Source: Marinobacter persicus (GTDB lineage Bacteria; Pseudomonadota; Gammaproteobacteria; Pseudomonadales; Oleiphilaceae). Taken from it: a stretch of 64,000 nucleotides of DNA. This document shows positions 8,824 through 18,419 of this stretch, piece after piece. Every line of letters starts with the position of its first letter. Positions within the stretch are counted from its first letter, which is position 1. The stretch covers positions 18,873-82,872 of the forward strand of contig NZ_PTIV01000013.1 in NCBI RefSeq assembly GCF_002934325.1, in the 5' to 3' direction. The translations under genes were made by a program, and so were the position numbers. The notes beneath the pieces were generated by a model that worked only from the letters and a program-made list of their open reading frames with translations, made no database searches and was not told the DNA's origin.

Positions 8824-8960
8824 GGGAAGACTCCTCAGCCAAACGTTTTTCGGAATTCTGGGGTGGTCGGTAAAACTTTGCAAATCATTGATGTCGCTAC
8901 TACCGACATATCTTTAGGCTGCTATACTCCCAAACTTTACCAATTAACAACTCCGGCGCA

Positions 8961-9992
8961 ATGACAACAAACATACTGATCTGCGACGACTCTTCCTTAG
9001 CCAGAAAACAGATGGCCCGTGCGCTGCCCCCGGGACTGGCCGACGACATCCTTTTCGCCCCTACCGGCGAGGACGCACTGAAGATGGTTCGGCAGGGCGG
9101 CGTGGACCTCCTGTTCCTGGACCTAAACATGCCGGGCCTCGACGGCTACCAGGTGCTGCAGACGATCCAGCAGGAAGACCTACCCGTACTCACCATCGTG
9201 GTCTCAGGTGACATCCAGCCGGAAGCACGCGAGCGCGTGCGCAAACTGGGGGCCATTGATTTCATCAAGAAACCCACCGACACCGCCCATGTTGCCGAGC
9301 TGCTTGAGGAATACGGCTTTTACCGCCCCGGAGAGCTGGAGCAGAGCGCCCAGAAAGACGTCTGGCTGGATAGCGGCAACACGACCCGCAAACCGGAAAT
9401 CTCCGTCAGCCTGAACGACTACCTGCAGGAAATCTCCAACGTCGCCATGGGCCGCTCCTCGGACCTGCTGGCCCGCCTGCTCAAAGTATTCGTCAAACAA
9501 CCCATCCCCAACGTGGCTTTTATTGCGACCTCTGAATTGAGCATGGCCATCTCCGCCGCCGAGCGTGAGCAGGAATATTCAGCCGTCTGCCAGGGCTTCA
9601 CCGGCTCCGGGCTGGCCGGTGAAGCGCTGTTGCTGTTCGAAGACGCCAGTTTCCGCGAAATGGCAGAACTGCTCCACTACGACGTGCTCGAAGGTGAGTC
9701 AGTCAATGTGGAAGTGCTGATGGACATGTCCAGCATTCTGTTCGGCGCCTTTTTGAACGGCATCAGCGACCAGTTGAACATCAAGCTTGGCCTGGGGCAC
9801 CCCACGGTACTTGGGCAACATCGCCCCATTGGCGAGCTACTGGAACACCATCGCAAGCGCGAAGAGCAGCTGCTGGCGATCGAGATCAGCTACGCCATTG
9901 AAAACCGGGATATCCACTGCGACATGCTGATTCTGTTCACCGAAGAATCGATCCCGTTCCTGCAAAAACAGCTCAAATACCTGGTGGATTAA
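8961..9992 (+). CDS. Response regulator with CheC-like phosphatase domain
   Basis: 343 residues. Residues 1-120 are a receiver domain: acidic pair CDDSS (D9, D10), phospho-acceptor D54 in LFLDLNMPG, S82 and K104 of IKKP. Residues about 150-340 resemble CheC/FliY phosphatases. The first active-site helix has E157 and N160 (QEISN), but in the second helix the expected E and N are D255 and S258, so one of two sites looks degenerate. Probably removes phosphate from CheY-like partners. It sits 2 nt ahead of a diguanylate cyclase gene, suggesting a phosphorelay feeding c-di-GMP signalling. Confidence 0.85.
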   Translation: MTTNILICDDSSLARKQMARALPPGLADDILFAPTGEDALKMVRQGGVDLLFLDLNMPGLDGYQVLQTIQQEDLPVLTIVVSGDIQPEARERVRKLGAIDFIKKPTDTAHVAELLEEYGFYRPGELEQSAQKDVWLDSGNTTRKPEISVSLNDYLQEISNVAMGRSSDLLARLLKVFVKQPIPNVAFIATSELSMAISAAEREQEYSAVCQGFTGSGLAGEALLLFEDASFREMAELLHYDVLEGESVNVEVLMDMSSILFGAFLNGISDQLNIKLGLGHPTVLGQHRPIGELLEHHRKREEQLLAIEISYAIENRDIHCDMLILFTEESIPFLQKQLKYLVD

Positions 9993-9994
9993 CC

Positions 9995-10963
9995 ATGACG
10001 TTGACAACCCCGGACACAGACGCCTTCCACTGGCTGGTGGACATGCTCGAATCCGTTGAGGTCGGCCTGGTGGTGCTGGACCTTGATTTCCGCGTGCAGG
10101 CCTGGAACGGTTTCATGGAAAACCACAGCGGCATCACCGCCAGCCAGATCCGCGAAAAGGTCTTGTTTGATGCCTTCCCTGACATCCCAGAAGCCTGGCT
10201 GAAGCGCAAAGTGGATTCCGTGGTGATGCTGAACACCCGGGCCTTCACCTCCTGGGAACAGCGCCGGTACCTGTTCAAGTTCCGCAACACCCGTCCGATC
10301 ACCGGCACCGAAGAGTACATGTTCCAGAACCTGACCATCAGCCCGTTGACCAATACCAACGGCCAAGTGGATAAGGTGTGCCTGCTTGTGTATGACGTCA
10401 CCGAATTCGCCAGTAGCAAACGTGCCCTGGAGCGGGCCAACGAACAGCTGGCGAAACTCAGCAAGACTGATCGCCTCACCGGCCTGCTCAACCGCGGCAC
10501 CTGGGAAAACCTGGTGGATGTGGAATTCGGCCGATACCGGCGCTATGGCAACCCCACCAGCCTGGTGATGTTCGACATCGATCACTTCAAGAAAGTGAAC
10601 GACACCCACGGCCACCTGGCCGGCGACGAGGTCATCCGTCACGCCGCCCAAACCACCCAGGACGCCATTCGTCATACCGACAGCGCCGGCCGCTATGGGG
10701 GTGAGGAGTTTGGTCTCATCCTGCCCGAAACCGATGGAGATGGGGCTGCCATCATTTGCGACCGCATACGCATGGCCATTGAAAACAGCGTGGTAAAAAC
10801 CACCGTCGCGGATATCCAGTACACCATCAGTGTGGGCATTGCGGAACTGGATTCGCAGCCGGAAAACTACATGCAGTGGCTGCAGAGAGCCGATGAGGCG
10901 TTATACGAGGCGAAGGAAGGTGGGCGTAATCGGGTGGTGGTTTATCATGGGTGGGGAGTCTAA
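9995..10963 (+). CDS. PAS-GGDEF diguanylate cyclase
   Basis: 322 residues. Residues about 10-140 form a PAS-like sensor (EVGLVVLDLDFRVQAWN). A short linker helix leads into a GGDEF domain with catalytic GGEEF at 235-239, the metal-binding FDIDHFK, and an intact product-inhibition site RHTD at 226-229 (RxxD five residues before GGEEF). It should make c-di-GMP and be feedback-inhibited. No transmembrane segment, so cytosolic. Two nucleotides separate it from the REC-CheC gene, so the two are co-transcribed. Confidence 0.93.
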   Translation: MTLTTPDTDAFHWLVDMLESVEVGLVVLDLDFRVQAWNGFMENHSGITASQIREKVLFDAFPDIPEAWLKRKVDSVVMLNTRAFTSWEQRRYLFKFRNTRPITGTEEYMFQNLTISPLTNTNGQVDKVCLLVYDVTEFASSKRALERANEQLAKLSKTDRLTGLLNRGTWENLVDVEFGRYRRYGNPTSLVMFDIDHFKKVNDTHGHLAGDEVIRHAAQTTQDAIRHTDSAGRYGGEEFGLILPETDGDGAAIICDRIRMAIENSVVKTTVADIQYTISVGIAELDSQPENYMQWLQRADEALYEAKEGGRNRVVVYHGWGV

Positions 10964-10964
10964 T

Positions 10965-10993
10965 TTCCCCTCTCCCATGATGAGAGAGGGGAA
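10965..10993. terminator. Stem-loop between convergent genes
   Basis: Perfect 10-bp inverted repeat TTCCCCTCTC / GAGAGGGGAA with a 9-nt loop, starting 2 nt after the diguanylate cyclase stop and ending 11 nt before the convergent mvaT stop. It lacks a T-tract on either side, so it may stop transcription only weakly or protect 3' ends. Confidence 0.5.
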
Positions 10994-11004
10994 TGGCGTA
11001 GGCT

Positions 11005-11370
11005 TTATTCAGCCCAGCTCTGTACAGCTTCCTTACCCCACTTCTCACGCCACTCGTTCAGAGTCTTGTGATTGCCGCCCCGGGTTTTAACCACTTCGCC
11101 GGTGTGCGGGTTCTTGTAGGTTTTCATTGGGCGCTTGGCACGGGTGCCAGTTGATGCATCGGCTTTAGCGCCTGCAACGGATGGATCAATCGCTGCCAGA
11201 ATCTGCAAAACATCTTTCGGGGATTTGTCGTATTTCTTCATCAAATCCCGAACTTCATTTTCAAAATCCAGATCCGCTTTCAGGGTCTGGTCCTGCTCCA
11301 GCTTTTGCAGTTCTTCCGCCAGTTGTTCCATCAACTGTTTTTTCTGGTAGTAATCGTTGATCTTGGCCAT
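11005..11370 (-). CDS. mvaT: MvaT-family H-NS-like xenogeneic silencer
   Basis: 121 residues, the MvaT/MvaU size. N-terminal coiled coil (about residues 8-60) for oligomerisation; C-terminal AT-rich DNA-binding domain with the diagnostic TRGGNHKTLNEWREKWG and the preceding YKNPHTGEVV. Silences AT-rich, horizontally acquired genes by binding the minor groove. The start is ATG 11370 with AGAGG about 10 nt upstream; an in-frame extension upstream lacks homology. It lies just beyond the end of the polysaccharide locus, which contains an AT-rich stretch at 33.7-37 kb that it could silence. Confidence 0.93.
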   Translation of the reverse strand: MAKINDYYQKKQLMEQLAEELQKLEQDQTLKADLDFENEVRDLMKKYDKSPKDVLQILAAIDPSVAGAKADASTGTRAKRPMKTYKNPHTGEVVKTRGGNHKTLNEWREKWGKEAVQSWAE

Positions 11371-11501
11371 GTAAATTAAACCTCTGTTCCGAATTGATAA
11401 CAAATAATCAGTGCTTCCTGCGTCCAACAATCATAATAAACAATTTGAAAACAAGCAAAGTTATTTATTTACTTATTTGAAATGAGGATCACACTTCTGA
11501 T

Positions 11502-13433
11502 TTATGAATTCAGGTGAACCACTTTCGAAGAATCCGAAACATCGATATCAGCGCCATGGCACCAAACCAGATCCGCCATATCACTGCTGGGCGTATAAGC
11601 TGTTTTGGCCTTTTTCAGAAGTGTAACAACCGCATCGCAGTCAAAGTTATGACTCGCCTGGGTGAACTCAGCCAAAAAGGCTTCCAGTTCACGCCAGGGC
11701 AGAGACACCTCACGTGCCATCATAATACGGGGATGCGCCGTGCCTTGCGGGTCATCACCAATCAATAACTCTTCATACAGTTTTTCACCCGGGCGCAAAC
11801 CGGAAAAGACAATCTCAATGTCGCCATCCGGGTTATTTTCATCTTTTTCATCCAGACCCATCAAATGAATCATTTTACGGGCCAGATCAACAATCTTCAC
11901 CGGCTCACCCATATCCAGCACAAATACTTCACCGCCCTGCCCCATACTGCCGGCCTGCAATACCAACTGGCTGGCTTCTGGGATGGTCATGAAATAACGG
12001 ATAATATCCGGGTGAGTCACGGTTACCGGGCCACCGTCGCGAATCTGGTCACGGAACAGGGGCACCACAGACCCGGATGAGCCCAGCACATTGCCAAAAC
12101 GCACCATGGAAAACACCGTGTCTGATTGCCGCTGGGCCAGCCCCTGCAGCACCAGTTCCGCCATGCGCTTACTGGCGCCCATGACGTTGGTGGGGCGGAC
12201 GGCCTTGTCGGTTGAGATCAACACAAAGCGTTCCACCCCGCAGGCGATGGCCGCCTCTGCCGCATGCCACGTACCAAACACGTTATTCTGAACGCCTTCA
12301 ATCACGTTGTGCTCTACCAGCGGTACGTGCTTGTAGGCAGCAGCGTGATAGACCGTGTTCACCTCAAACGCCTTCATCACCGCCTCACAGCGGCGACGGT
12401 GAGCCACGTTGCCCAGCAGGGCATGGATTTTCACATCCAGGCACTCAATCTCGTTAATCGCCTGCAACTCACGCTCAATGTTATACAGCGAAAATTCGCA
12501 TTGCTCGAACAGAACCAACACTCGTGGGCGATGCTGAAGAATCTGCCGGCATAGCTCAGACCCAATAGAACCACCCGCGCCGGTAACCAACACCGACTTA
12601 CCATAAAGGCTTTCCGCCACCTGGGCGTTGTCCGGCCGCACCGGGTCACGCCCCAGAAGGTCTTCAATTTCCAGATCCCGGATGTCGTTAATGCGCTTCT
12701 GGCCCGCCACCAATTCCGACATGCTGGGTACGGTTTGCACTGGCACCGAGAGAGGTTCCAGTTGCCTGAGCAAGCGCCGGCGATCCACCCCGGAGTCGGC
12801 ATCCAGCGCCAACAGCAAACGCTCGGCCCGGCGCAGCTCCACCGCCGTTTCGATGTAGTCAATGTCATACACCGGCAAGTCATTGATCAGGGCCTTGTGG
12901 TTGCCGGAGTTGAAACTGATGAAAGCCACGGGATGAAATTCCGTGCCCTGCTGCAACGCCTGGCACAGCTGCAGACCGGTTTCACCGGCACCAACGATAA
13001 TCACACGTTCCTTGTTGTGACGACGCGGGCGCGAAACAATCATGCGAATACTCATGCGGCTGCCGGCCACAAAAATGAACGCCAGCGCCGCATAGATAAC
13101 CGGCACGGAGCGAGGCACCGCCACCTCAAACCAGAACCCAAGAAAGATCAGCGCAAGGGCCGAACACGCCACACCCAGGACCACCGTTCCGAAGGCCTTG
13201 TCGCTCAGGTAACGCACCACCGCCCGGTACAGCCCAAGGCGAACAAACAAGGCCACCGTGAAGACGACCGTCAGGCCACAGACCAGCAATGTGTCCAGGT
13301 TCGGCACCCAGGGCCACTGATCCAGACGCAACGCAAACGACGCCCACAGCGCAAACGACAGGGCGATCACGTCTGCCATAACGGATATCAGGCGCTTATG
13401 CAGACGCGGCAGATTCAGGAACTTCTGGAACAT
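11502..13433 (-). CDS. wbpM: Membrane-bound UDP-GlcNAc 4,6-dehydratase, WbpM/PglF-like
   Basis: 643 residues. Four hydrophobic segments (about 17-35, 45-65, 78-98, 103-122) anchor it in the inner membrane. A first Rossmann region (GAGETGLQ) and a CoA-binding-like domain follow. The catalytic dehydratase domain carries GAGGSIGSEL, STDKAVRPTN and the MGASK motif, where Met replaces the usual SDR Tyr, as in WbpM. Makes UDP-4-keto-6-deoxy-GlcNAc, the precursor for QuiNAc, FucNAc or di-amino sugars. In Pseudomonas O-antigen loci wbpM is the distal gene, and the position here is the same. Confidence 0.92.
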   Translation of the reverse strand: MFQKFLNLPRLHKRLISVMADVIALSFALWASFALRLDQWPWVPNLDTLLVCGLTVVFTVALFVRLGLYRAVVRYLSDKAFGTVVLGVACSALALIFLGFWFEVAVPRSVPVIYAALAFIFVAGSRMSIRMIVSRPRRHNKERVIIVGAGETGLQLCQALQQGTEFHPVAFISFNSGNHKALINDLPVYDIDYIETAVELRRAERLLLALDADSGVDRRRLLRQLEPLSVPVQTVPSMSELVAGQKRINDIRDLEIEDLLGRDPVRPDNAQVAESLYGKSVLVTGAGGSIGSELCRQILQHRPRVLVLFEQCEFSLYNIERELQAINEIECLDVKIHALLGNVAHRRRCEAVMKAFEVNTVYHAAAYKHVPLVEHNVIEGVQNNVFGTWHAAEAAIACGVERFVLISTDKAVRPTNVMGASKRMAELVLQGLAQRQSDTVFSMVRFGNVLGSSGSVVPLFRDQIRDGGPVTVTHPDIIRYFMTIPEASQLVLQAGSMGQGGEVFVLDMGEPVKIVDLARKMIHLMGLDEKDENNPDGDIEIVFSGLRPGEKLYEELLIGDDPQGTAHPRIMMAREVSLPWRELEAFLAEFTQASHNFDCDAVVTLLKKAKTAYTPSSDMADLVWCHGADIDVSDSSKVVHLNS

Positions 13434-13465
13434 GCTAATCAGTCCTTTAAAGACAACTGCATTTT

Positions 13466-14215
13466 TTACCGCCCCACGAGCTTGCCGACTATCTCTTTGA
13501 TCGCCCGGCTACTGCCGTCCAGTGCATCGGTATGAGGCAGCCACAAGCGCCAGGAGGGAGCACCACGCACTTCATGATCTGTGGCGGCGGGTATAACCTC
13601 CAGCCCTTGCGCTTCAAACAAAGCCACAGAGCGCGGCATATGCAGGGCTGAAGTAACCAGCAATATCCGGTTGATACCCCACTCTGCCAGAATCTCAGCC
13701 GTAAACTTCGCATTCTGGGTGGTATTACGGCTCTCTTCTTCAAGCACCATGGCCGAATCCGGCACACCCAGGTCCGACATAAACCGGCGCATACTCTCGG
13801 CCGACGAATTGGCACTGAAGCGAGGATCATGCCCCCCTGTCAAAATCAGCAATGGCGCCTTGCCGGCCTCGTAAAGGCGGGCGCCGTGCCATTCCCGATC
13901 AGAAGCTGCGCCCAGGTTTGGGTAGGCCTGGCCATACTGCATGGGCCAGGTTCCCCCTCCCAGCACCACAATGGCTTCCGCCTCCGGGGTGGCCTCCACG
14001 CTCATGGGCGGGTTCTGGTTTTCCAGATAACCGCGCACTGCATAGCTGGTAACGGGCAAAGACCACACCCACAACCAGGCCAAAGACAAAACGCCAAACA
14101 CCATCGCAAGGCGACGAAGGCCGAGAAAGCCCGCGATGAGTGCCAGCAGGCCTCCCAGGAGCGCGGAGCCCAAGGGCGAAATAACGGCAATGGCCAGTTT
14201 AGAAATCATGAACAT
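13466..14215 (-). CDS. YdcF/ElyC-like DUF218 protein
   Basis: 249 residues with two N-terminal membrane helices (about 5-30 and 37-55), followed by a DUF218 domain: AIVVLGGGT, a central ILTGGHDP and LLVTSALHMPRS. E. coli relatives (ElyC, SanA, YdcF) act at the inner membrane in envelope and undecaprenyl-carrier homeostasis. It lies 32 nt upstream of the wbpM-like gene, so co-transcribed with it. Its N-terminal helix (PLGSALLGGLLALI) is closely echoed by a relic at 21.3 kb. Confidence 0.85.
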   Translation of the reverse strand: MFMISKLAIAVISPLGSALLGGLLALIAGFLGLRRLAMVFGVLSLAWLWVWSLPVTSYAVRGYLENQNPPMSVEATPEAEAIVVLGGGTWPMQYGQAYPNLGAASDREWHGARLYEAGKAPLLILTGGHDPRFSANSSAESMRRFMSDLGVPDSAMVLEEESRNTTQNAKFTAEILAEWGINRILLVTSALHMPRSVALFEAQGLEVIPAATDHEVRGAPSWRLWLPHTDALDGSSRAIKEIVGKLVGR

Positions 14216-14231
14216 CTAAAGACTCTTTTTT

Positions 14232-14334
14232 GCCACGGAATCCACGGAAGAACACGGAAGGAACCACCAAAAGAAAAGATACAAAGAGTGTTTTGTCTTT
14301 TGATTTTTCCGTGTTCTTCCGTGGATTCCGTGGC
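14232..14334. repeat. Palindromic repeat R1 (28-nt arms)
   Basis: Left arm 14232-14259 begins GCCACGGAATCCACGG; the right arm 14307-14334 is its perfect 28-nt reverse complement; the loop is 47 nt and AT-rich. First of five related elements between 14.2 and 27.6 kb, all intergenic. The arms contain an internal repeat of CCACGGAA/ACACGGAA. It lies between pgm and the YdcF-like gene. Confidence 0.9.
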
Positions 14335-14345
14335 TAATAAATCTC

Positions 14346-15917
14346 TTAAAGCAGCCCTTCAGCCTGCCCGAAAATCCGCTCCAGGTGCTCCGGCCCCACA
14401 AAGCTCTCCGCGTATATCTTGCAAAGATCCTCTGTACCACTGGGCCGTGCGGCGAACCAGCCATTTTTGGTCGTCACTTTCAGGCCGCCGATGGCTGCCC
14501 CATTGCCCGGCGCTTCGGTGAACACACCCAACACCGGGTCCCCAGCCAACTCACTGAACGGCACATCGTCGGGCTTAAGAGCTTTCAGGCGCTGCTTTTG
14601 CTCGGCGGTCGCGGGAAAGTCCTTGCGCTGATAGTGGGGCGCACCGTGCTGCTCGGTGAGCTCACGGTAATAATCACTTGGCAACTTACCGGTTTTCGCG
14701 GTGATCTCCGCCGCCAGCAGGCAAAGGATGATGCCGTCCTTGTCCGTGCTCCAGGGTTTGCCGTCAAAGGTCAGGAAGCTGGCACCAGCGCTTTCTTCGC
14801 CGCCAAAAGCCAACCGGCCCTGGTGCAGCCCTTCAACAAACCACTTGAAACCCACCGGCACTTCGTACAAGTCCCGGCCGTTGGCCGCCACCACCCGGTC
14901 AATCATCGAAGACGACACCAGGGTTTTGCCAATGGCCAAACTCGCGGGCCACTGTTCACGGTGTTTGAGCAGATAATCCACGCACACGGCCAGGTAATGA
15001 TTCGGGTTCATCAGCCCCGCCGCATCCACAATACCATGGCGATCGGCGTCCGGATCATTACCAAAAGCCAGGTCAAACCGGTCGCGGATTTTCAGCAGAT
15101 TGGCCATGGCCGCCGTGCTGGAGCAATCCATACGGATCTTGCCATCGTGGTCTGGCGGCATGAACGCAAAGGCCGGGTCCAGGGTGCGGTTTACCACCTC
15201 AAGCTGAAGGCCGTAATACTCAGCCAGCGCTTCCCATACCGCCAGCGCGGAGCCGCCCATGGGGTCCACGCCAATCTTCAGGCCTGAGGCGGCAATAGCG
15301 GGCATGTCCACTACCTCACCCAGCGCCTGCACGTATTCGCCCACATAATCGAAGCGTTCCGCTTCCACCACGGCGATACGACGTGGCGATGTACGAACAC
15401 CCGCCAGGCCAGTCGCCAGGAATTCATTGGCACGGGCTTCTATCCAGCCAGTCGCGTCGGTGCCTGCCGGCCCTCCATCCGGGCCGTTGTACTTGATACC
15501 ACCGTCTTCCGGCGGATTGTGGGAAGGCGTAATAATCAGCCCGTCCGCCAGCTCACCAGAACCGGCCCCGTTGTGGCGCAAAATCGCGTGGGATACCAGC
15601 GGCGTCGGTGTATAACCACCGGCAGAGTCCACCCGCATCCGCACATCATTGCCTGAAAGCACCTCCAGCACCGAATCCATCGCCGGGCCAGACAGCGCGT
15701 GGGTATCTTTCCCAACGTAAAGCGGTCCGGTGATCCCCTGCTCCCGGCGCCAGTCCACCACCGCCTGGGTAATGGCCAGGATGTGGTATCGGTTAAAACT
15801 GCCCTTAAGCGAACAGCCCCGGTGGCCGGAGGTGCCAAAAGTCACCTTCTCTGAAGGCTCATCCGGATTCGGTGTACGCTCGGCGTAGGCGGCGAGGATC
15901 TTGTTAATTTCTGGCAT
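14346..15917 (-). CDS. pgm: Phosphoglucomutase (alpha-D-glucose phosphate-specific)
   Basis: 523 residues. The phosphoserine loop is [12 protein letters not shown], the metal site is [10 protein letters not shown], the sugar-binding loop is GGEESAGAS, and the phosphate-binding loop is [11 protein letters not shown]. Interconverts glucose-6-P and glucose-1-P, supplying glucose-1-P for UDP-glucose and dTDP-glucose, the inputs of ugd and rmlA in this locus. Flanked on both sides by R1 and R2 palindromes, so it may be transcribed as its own unit. Confidence 0.95.
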   Translation of the reverse strand: MPEINKILAAYAERTPNPDEPSEKVTFGTSGHRGCSLKGSFNRYHILAITQAVVDWRREQGITGPLYVGKDTHALSGPAMDSVLEVLSGNDVRMRVDSAGGYTPTPLVSHAILRHNGAGSGELADGLIITPSHNPPEDGGIKYNGPDGGPAGTDATGWIEARANEFLATGLAGVRTSPRRIAVVEAERFDYVGEYVQALGEVVDMPAIAASGLKIGVDPMGGSALAVWEALAEYYGLQLEVVNRTLDPAFAFMPPDHDGKIRMDCSSTAAMANLLKIRDRFDLAFGNDPDADRHGIVDAAGLMNPNHYLAVCVDYLLKHREQWPASLAIGKTLVSSSMIDRVVAANGRDLYEVPVGFKWFVEGLHQGRLAFGGEESAGASFLTFDGKPWSTDKDGIILCLLAAEITAKTGKLPSDYYRELTEQHGAPHYQRKDFPATAEQKQRLKALKPDDVPFSELAGDPVLGVFTEAPGNGAAIGGLKVTTKNGWFAARPSGTEDLCKIYAESFVGPEHLERIFGQAEGLL

Positions 15918-15934
15918 GATATTCCTTATATTCA

Positions 15935-16042
15935 GCCACGGAATCCACGGAAGAACACGGAAGGAAAAGAATTAATGATTGTTTAGCCACTAAATTGTCT
16001 TTATCTTTTGCTTTTTCCGTGTTCTTCCGTGGATTCCGTGGC
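15935..16042. repeat. Palindromic repeat R2 (28-nt arms)
   Basis: Left arm 15935-15962 and right arm 16015-16042 are perfect reverse complements and identical to the R1 arms; the 52-nt loop sequence differs. Lies between ugd and pgm. Confidence 0.9.
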
Positions 16043-16062
16043 AACAATTTCTTTATCTTTCT

Positions 16063-17229
16063 TCAGTCACTGCCAAACAGGTCACGGGTATAAACTTTCT
16101 CTTCCACGTCCGCCAGATTCTCACTCCGGCGGTTGGCCACAATCACATCCGCTTCTTTCTTGAAGGCATCGAGGTCACGAACCACCCGGGAGTTGAAGAA
16201 ATCGTCTTCCTTCAGCTCAGGCTCGTAAACGATTACTTCAATGCCCTTGGCCTTGATCCGTTTCATAATGCCCTGAATGGCGGATGCCCGGAAGTTGTCA
16301 GAGCCAGATTTCATCACCAGACGATACACGCCCACCACCTGCGGCTTGCGGGCCAGGATGTCATCGGCGATGAAGTCCTTGCGGGTGCGGTTTGCATCCA
16401 CAATAGCCTTGATCAGGTTGTTGGGCACTTCTTCGTAGTTGGCCAGCAACTGCTTGGTGTCTTTCGGCAGGCAGTAGCCGCCGTAGCCAAACGACGGGTT
16501 GTTGTAGTGGTCACCAATGCGCGGGTCCAGGCCAACACCGTCGATGATCTGCTGCGTATTCAGCCCATGCCGCATGGCGTATGTATCTAATTCATTAAAG
16601 TAGGCAACACGCATAGCCAAGTAGGTATTGGAGAACAGCTTAATCGCTTCAGCTTCAGTACTATCAGTAAACAAAACTGGCGCATCTTTTTTGATCGCAC
16701 CTTGCGTCAACAGGTCAGCAAACACCTCCGCGCGCTTAGATCGCTCACCTACGATTATTCGAGACGGGTATAAGTTGTCACGCAAGGCACTGCCTTCACG
16801 CAAAAACTCAGGTGAGAATAGAACGTTGTTAGTCTCAAACCGCTCACAAACCTCGCGGGTATACCCCACCGGCACCGTGGACTTAATCACCATCACCGCA
16901 CCGGGATTGATCGCCATTACATCCTGGATGACAGATTCCACCGTTTTGGTGTTGAAGTAGTTGGTCTGCGGGTCGTAGTCGGTGGGCGTGGCAATCACCA
17001 CGTAATCCGCACCTTTATACGCCTGCTCCTTGTCCAGAGTGGCGGCGAAGTTCAGGTCTTTATTGGCCAGAAAATCGGAGATTTCGGCATCAATAATCGG
17101 ACTCTTGCGATTATTCAGCAGCTCGACTTTCTCCGGATCAATATCCAGCGCAACCACTTCGTTGTGCTGGGCCAACAGCATGGCGTTAGACAGACCCACA
17201 TAGCCGGTGCCAGCAATGGCGATTTTCAT
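16063..17229 (-). CDS. ugd: UDP-glucose 6-dehydrogenase
   Basis: 388 residues, the same length as E. coli Ugd. N-terminal NAD motif [10 protein letters not shown]; catalytic Cys253 in [21 protein letters not shown] and [11 protein letters not shown] substrate motifs. Oxidises UDP-glucose twice to UDP-glucuronate, a donor for acidic polysaccharides. It stands between the polysaccharide block ending in wbpM and the accretion zone, and probably belongs to the same locus. Confidence 0.95.
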   Translation of the reverse strand: MKIAIAGTGYVGLSNAMLLAQHNEVVALDIDPEKVELLNNRKSPIIDAEISDFLANKDLNFAATLDKEQAYKGADYVVIATPTDYDPQTNYFNTKTVESVIQDVMAINPGAVMVIKSTVPVGYTREVCERFETNNVLFSPEFLREGSALRDNLYPSRIIVGERSKRAEVFADLLTQGAIKKDAPVLFTDSTEAEAIKLFSNTYLAMRVAYFNELDTYAMRHGLNTQQIIDGVGLDPRIGDHYNNPSFGYGGYCLPKDTKQLLANYEEVPNNLIKAIVDANRTRKDFIADDILARKPQVVGVYRLVMKSGSDNFRASAIQGIMKRIKAKGIEVIVYEPELKEDDFFNSRVVRDLDAFKKEADVIVANRRSENLADVEEKVYTRDLFGSD

Positions 17230-17340
17230 GGTGTTACCTCAATTCATGATCTTTTTTTAGCCACAATATTCATCAACAAACTCAATGGCGAACATCACGA
17301 CCACAGCGAATATTCACAAACTCTTTTGGAAGGATACGTG

Positions 17341-17688
17341 TCAGGAGCTGGAACAGCAGTCGAAGTACTTACAGAAATCAGAGTGTAGCTTCTGGAAGCG
17401 ACCCAAGGTTAGCTTTCCGTACTTCTTGGTGATTACAGCCTTCGAAATGACCAGCGTTTTTCTAACCATCACTTTGGAACGCTTGGGCAATGCTCCTTCA
17501 GACATGTCTTCTGGCTCAAGCAGAAACTCATCTTTGTGCAGGGTGCTGGTTTTGCTGCTTACAGGAATACCAACAAAATCATCAAAGGGAAGATTGTCGC
17601 GGAAAACGATCACGGGTCTTCGTTTACTTGCACCAAGATCAGAAAAATGAAATTCGCATAACACGAGCTCTCCTTGCTCTACGTCCAT
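17341..17688 (-). CDS. PemK/MazF-like toxin
   Basis: 115 residues resembling type II MazF/PemK endoribonucleases: starts VEQGELVLCEFHFSDLGASKRRPVIV, which fits the conserved G-[DE]-[IV] start and the RPV/VI strand, and later has VGIPVSS. The start at ATG 17688 overlaps the antitoxin by 10 nt; a longer frame inside the antitoxin is unlikely. Divergence in the C-terminal half makes the exact RNA specificity unknown. Confidence 0.75.
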   Translation of the reverse strand: MDVEQGELVLCEFHFSDLGASKRRPVIVFRDNLPFDDFVGIPVSSKTSTLHKDEFLLEPEDMSEGALPKRSKVMVRKTLVISKAVITKKYGKLTLGRFQKLHSDFCKYFDCCSSS

Positions 17689-17885
17689 ACCTCGTCCTCT
17701 TCTGGATCCTTCCATTCATCAATGTTACCTGCCGCATGGTTAGACAATGCCCTTAGCTCTGAGTCCGGGTTCTCCGTCTCCAGCAGAACCACAATTCGCG
17801 CATGGGCATTTTTCAACTGGGCGTACTGCTCAGGAATTTTAACCAAACCGTCACGAATATCAGCTTCAAATTCGACTGCGTACAT
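17679..17885 (-). CDS. Antitoxin of the MazF-like pair
   Basis: 68 residues. GGAGG five bases before ATG 17885 fixes the start. The N-terminus (MYAVEFEADIRDGLVKIPE) is almost the same as that of the antitoxin at 52980-53204, whose toxin is a PIN protein instead. The C-terminus is acidic (WKDPEEDEVW). The N-terminal half is probably the DNA-binding/dimerising part, and the variable C-terminus binds the cognate toxin. Family name not certain. Confidence 0.75.
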   Translation of the reverse strand: MYAVEFEADIRDGLVKIPEQYAQLKNAHARIVVLLETENPDSELRALSNHAAGNIDEWKDPEEDEVWT

Positions 17886-17935
17886 ACGTTCCTCCACCGG
17901 GAAGATTTTATCAGCATCATAACAGGCAAATTCGG

Positions 17936-18301
17936 TCAACGTACCACCCGCTTCACCACAGCCTTCGGAAACGAAAAATTCACCAACAACCCGAGCTCCT
18001 TGCCGGTAGCCTTCAAGTAGTTGATCAACTGAGCCTCCGCCGCCAATGGCATCTTTCGCTGGGCTTTGAGTTCGATGATAACGGAGTCCTCCACCAGCAC
18101 GTCCAGTCGGTGCTCTGCAATGGACTCGCCTTTGTAGTGAATAACCACAGGCACCTCACACTGCACCGCCACCCCCGCAAGCTCCAGCTCCCGAACCAGC
18201 GCCTTCTGGTAAACCGACTCCAAAAACCCAGCACCCAGATGCCGATATACCTCGTACACACAACCGGTGATGCGATAGCAAAGCTCTTTCTCCTTGAGCA
18301 T
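17936..18301 (-). CDS. GxxExxY protein, copy 1
   Basis: 121 residues of the GxxExxY family: the name-giving motif is GFLESVY near residue 25, followed by a PDDEXK-like core (DVLVEDSVIIELKAQ) and a conserved INYLKATG segment. Predicted nuclease fold of unknown function, often next to mobile genes. About 80% identical to copy 2 at 22117-22482. ATG 18301 lies just after the R3 palindrome; both copies lie downstream of a DUF2235 gene plus palindrome, so the whole block was duplicated. Confidence 0.85.
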   Translation of the reverse strand: MLKEKELCYRITGCVYEVYRHLGAGFLESVYQKALVRELELAGVAVQCEVPVVIHYKGESIAEHRLDVLVEDSVIIELKAQRKMPLAAEAQLINYLKATGKELGLLVNFSFPKAVVKRVVR

Positions 18302-18330
18302 CGTGCCTCCCTGCTTTAAAGATATTTTTT

Positions 18331-18419
18331 GCCACGAAATCCACGAAAGAACACTAAAGTAAAAAAACAAAGCTTTTTAGAGCGAAGCTCTTTTCGTGTT
18401 CTTTAGTGGGTTTCGTGGC
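18331..18419. repeat. Palindromic repeat R3 (diverged)
   Basis: Left arm 18331-18358 (begins GCCACGAAATCCACGAAAG) and right arm about 18391-18419 (ends GGGTTTCGTGGC). Related to R1/R2 with G-to-A changes in the left arm (CCACGG to CCACGA), largely compensated in the right arm so pairing is kept. The DUF2235 stop codon begins on its last base. Confidence 0.8.

Noticed and set aside
7369..8883. Longer exonuclease I starting at ATG 8883
   Set aside because: The extra 20 residues have no family similarity and the TTG at 8823 has a better ribosome site.
12735..13535. Plus-strand frame of 266 codons opposite the wbpM-like gene
   Set aside because: Gln/His/Arg-rich shadow with no domain; the minus-strand dehydratase is strongly supported.
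14385..15287. Plus-strand frame of 300 codons opposite pgm
   Set aside because: Antisense shadow of a clear phosphoglucomutase; composition matches reverse-complemented codons.
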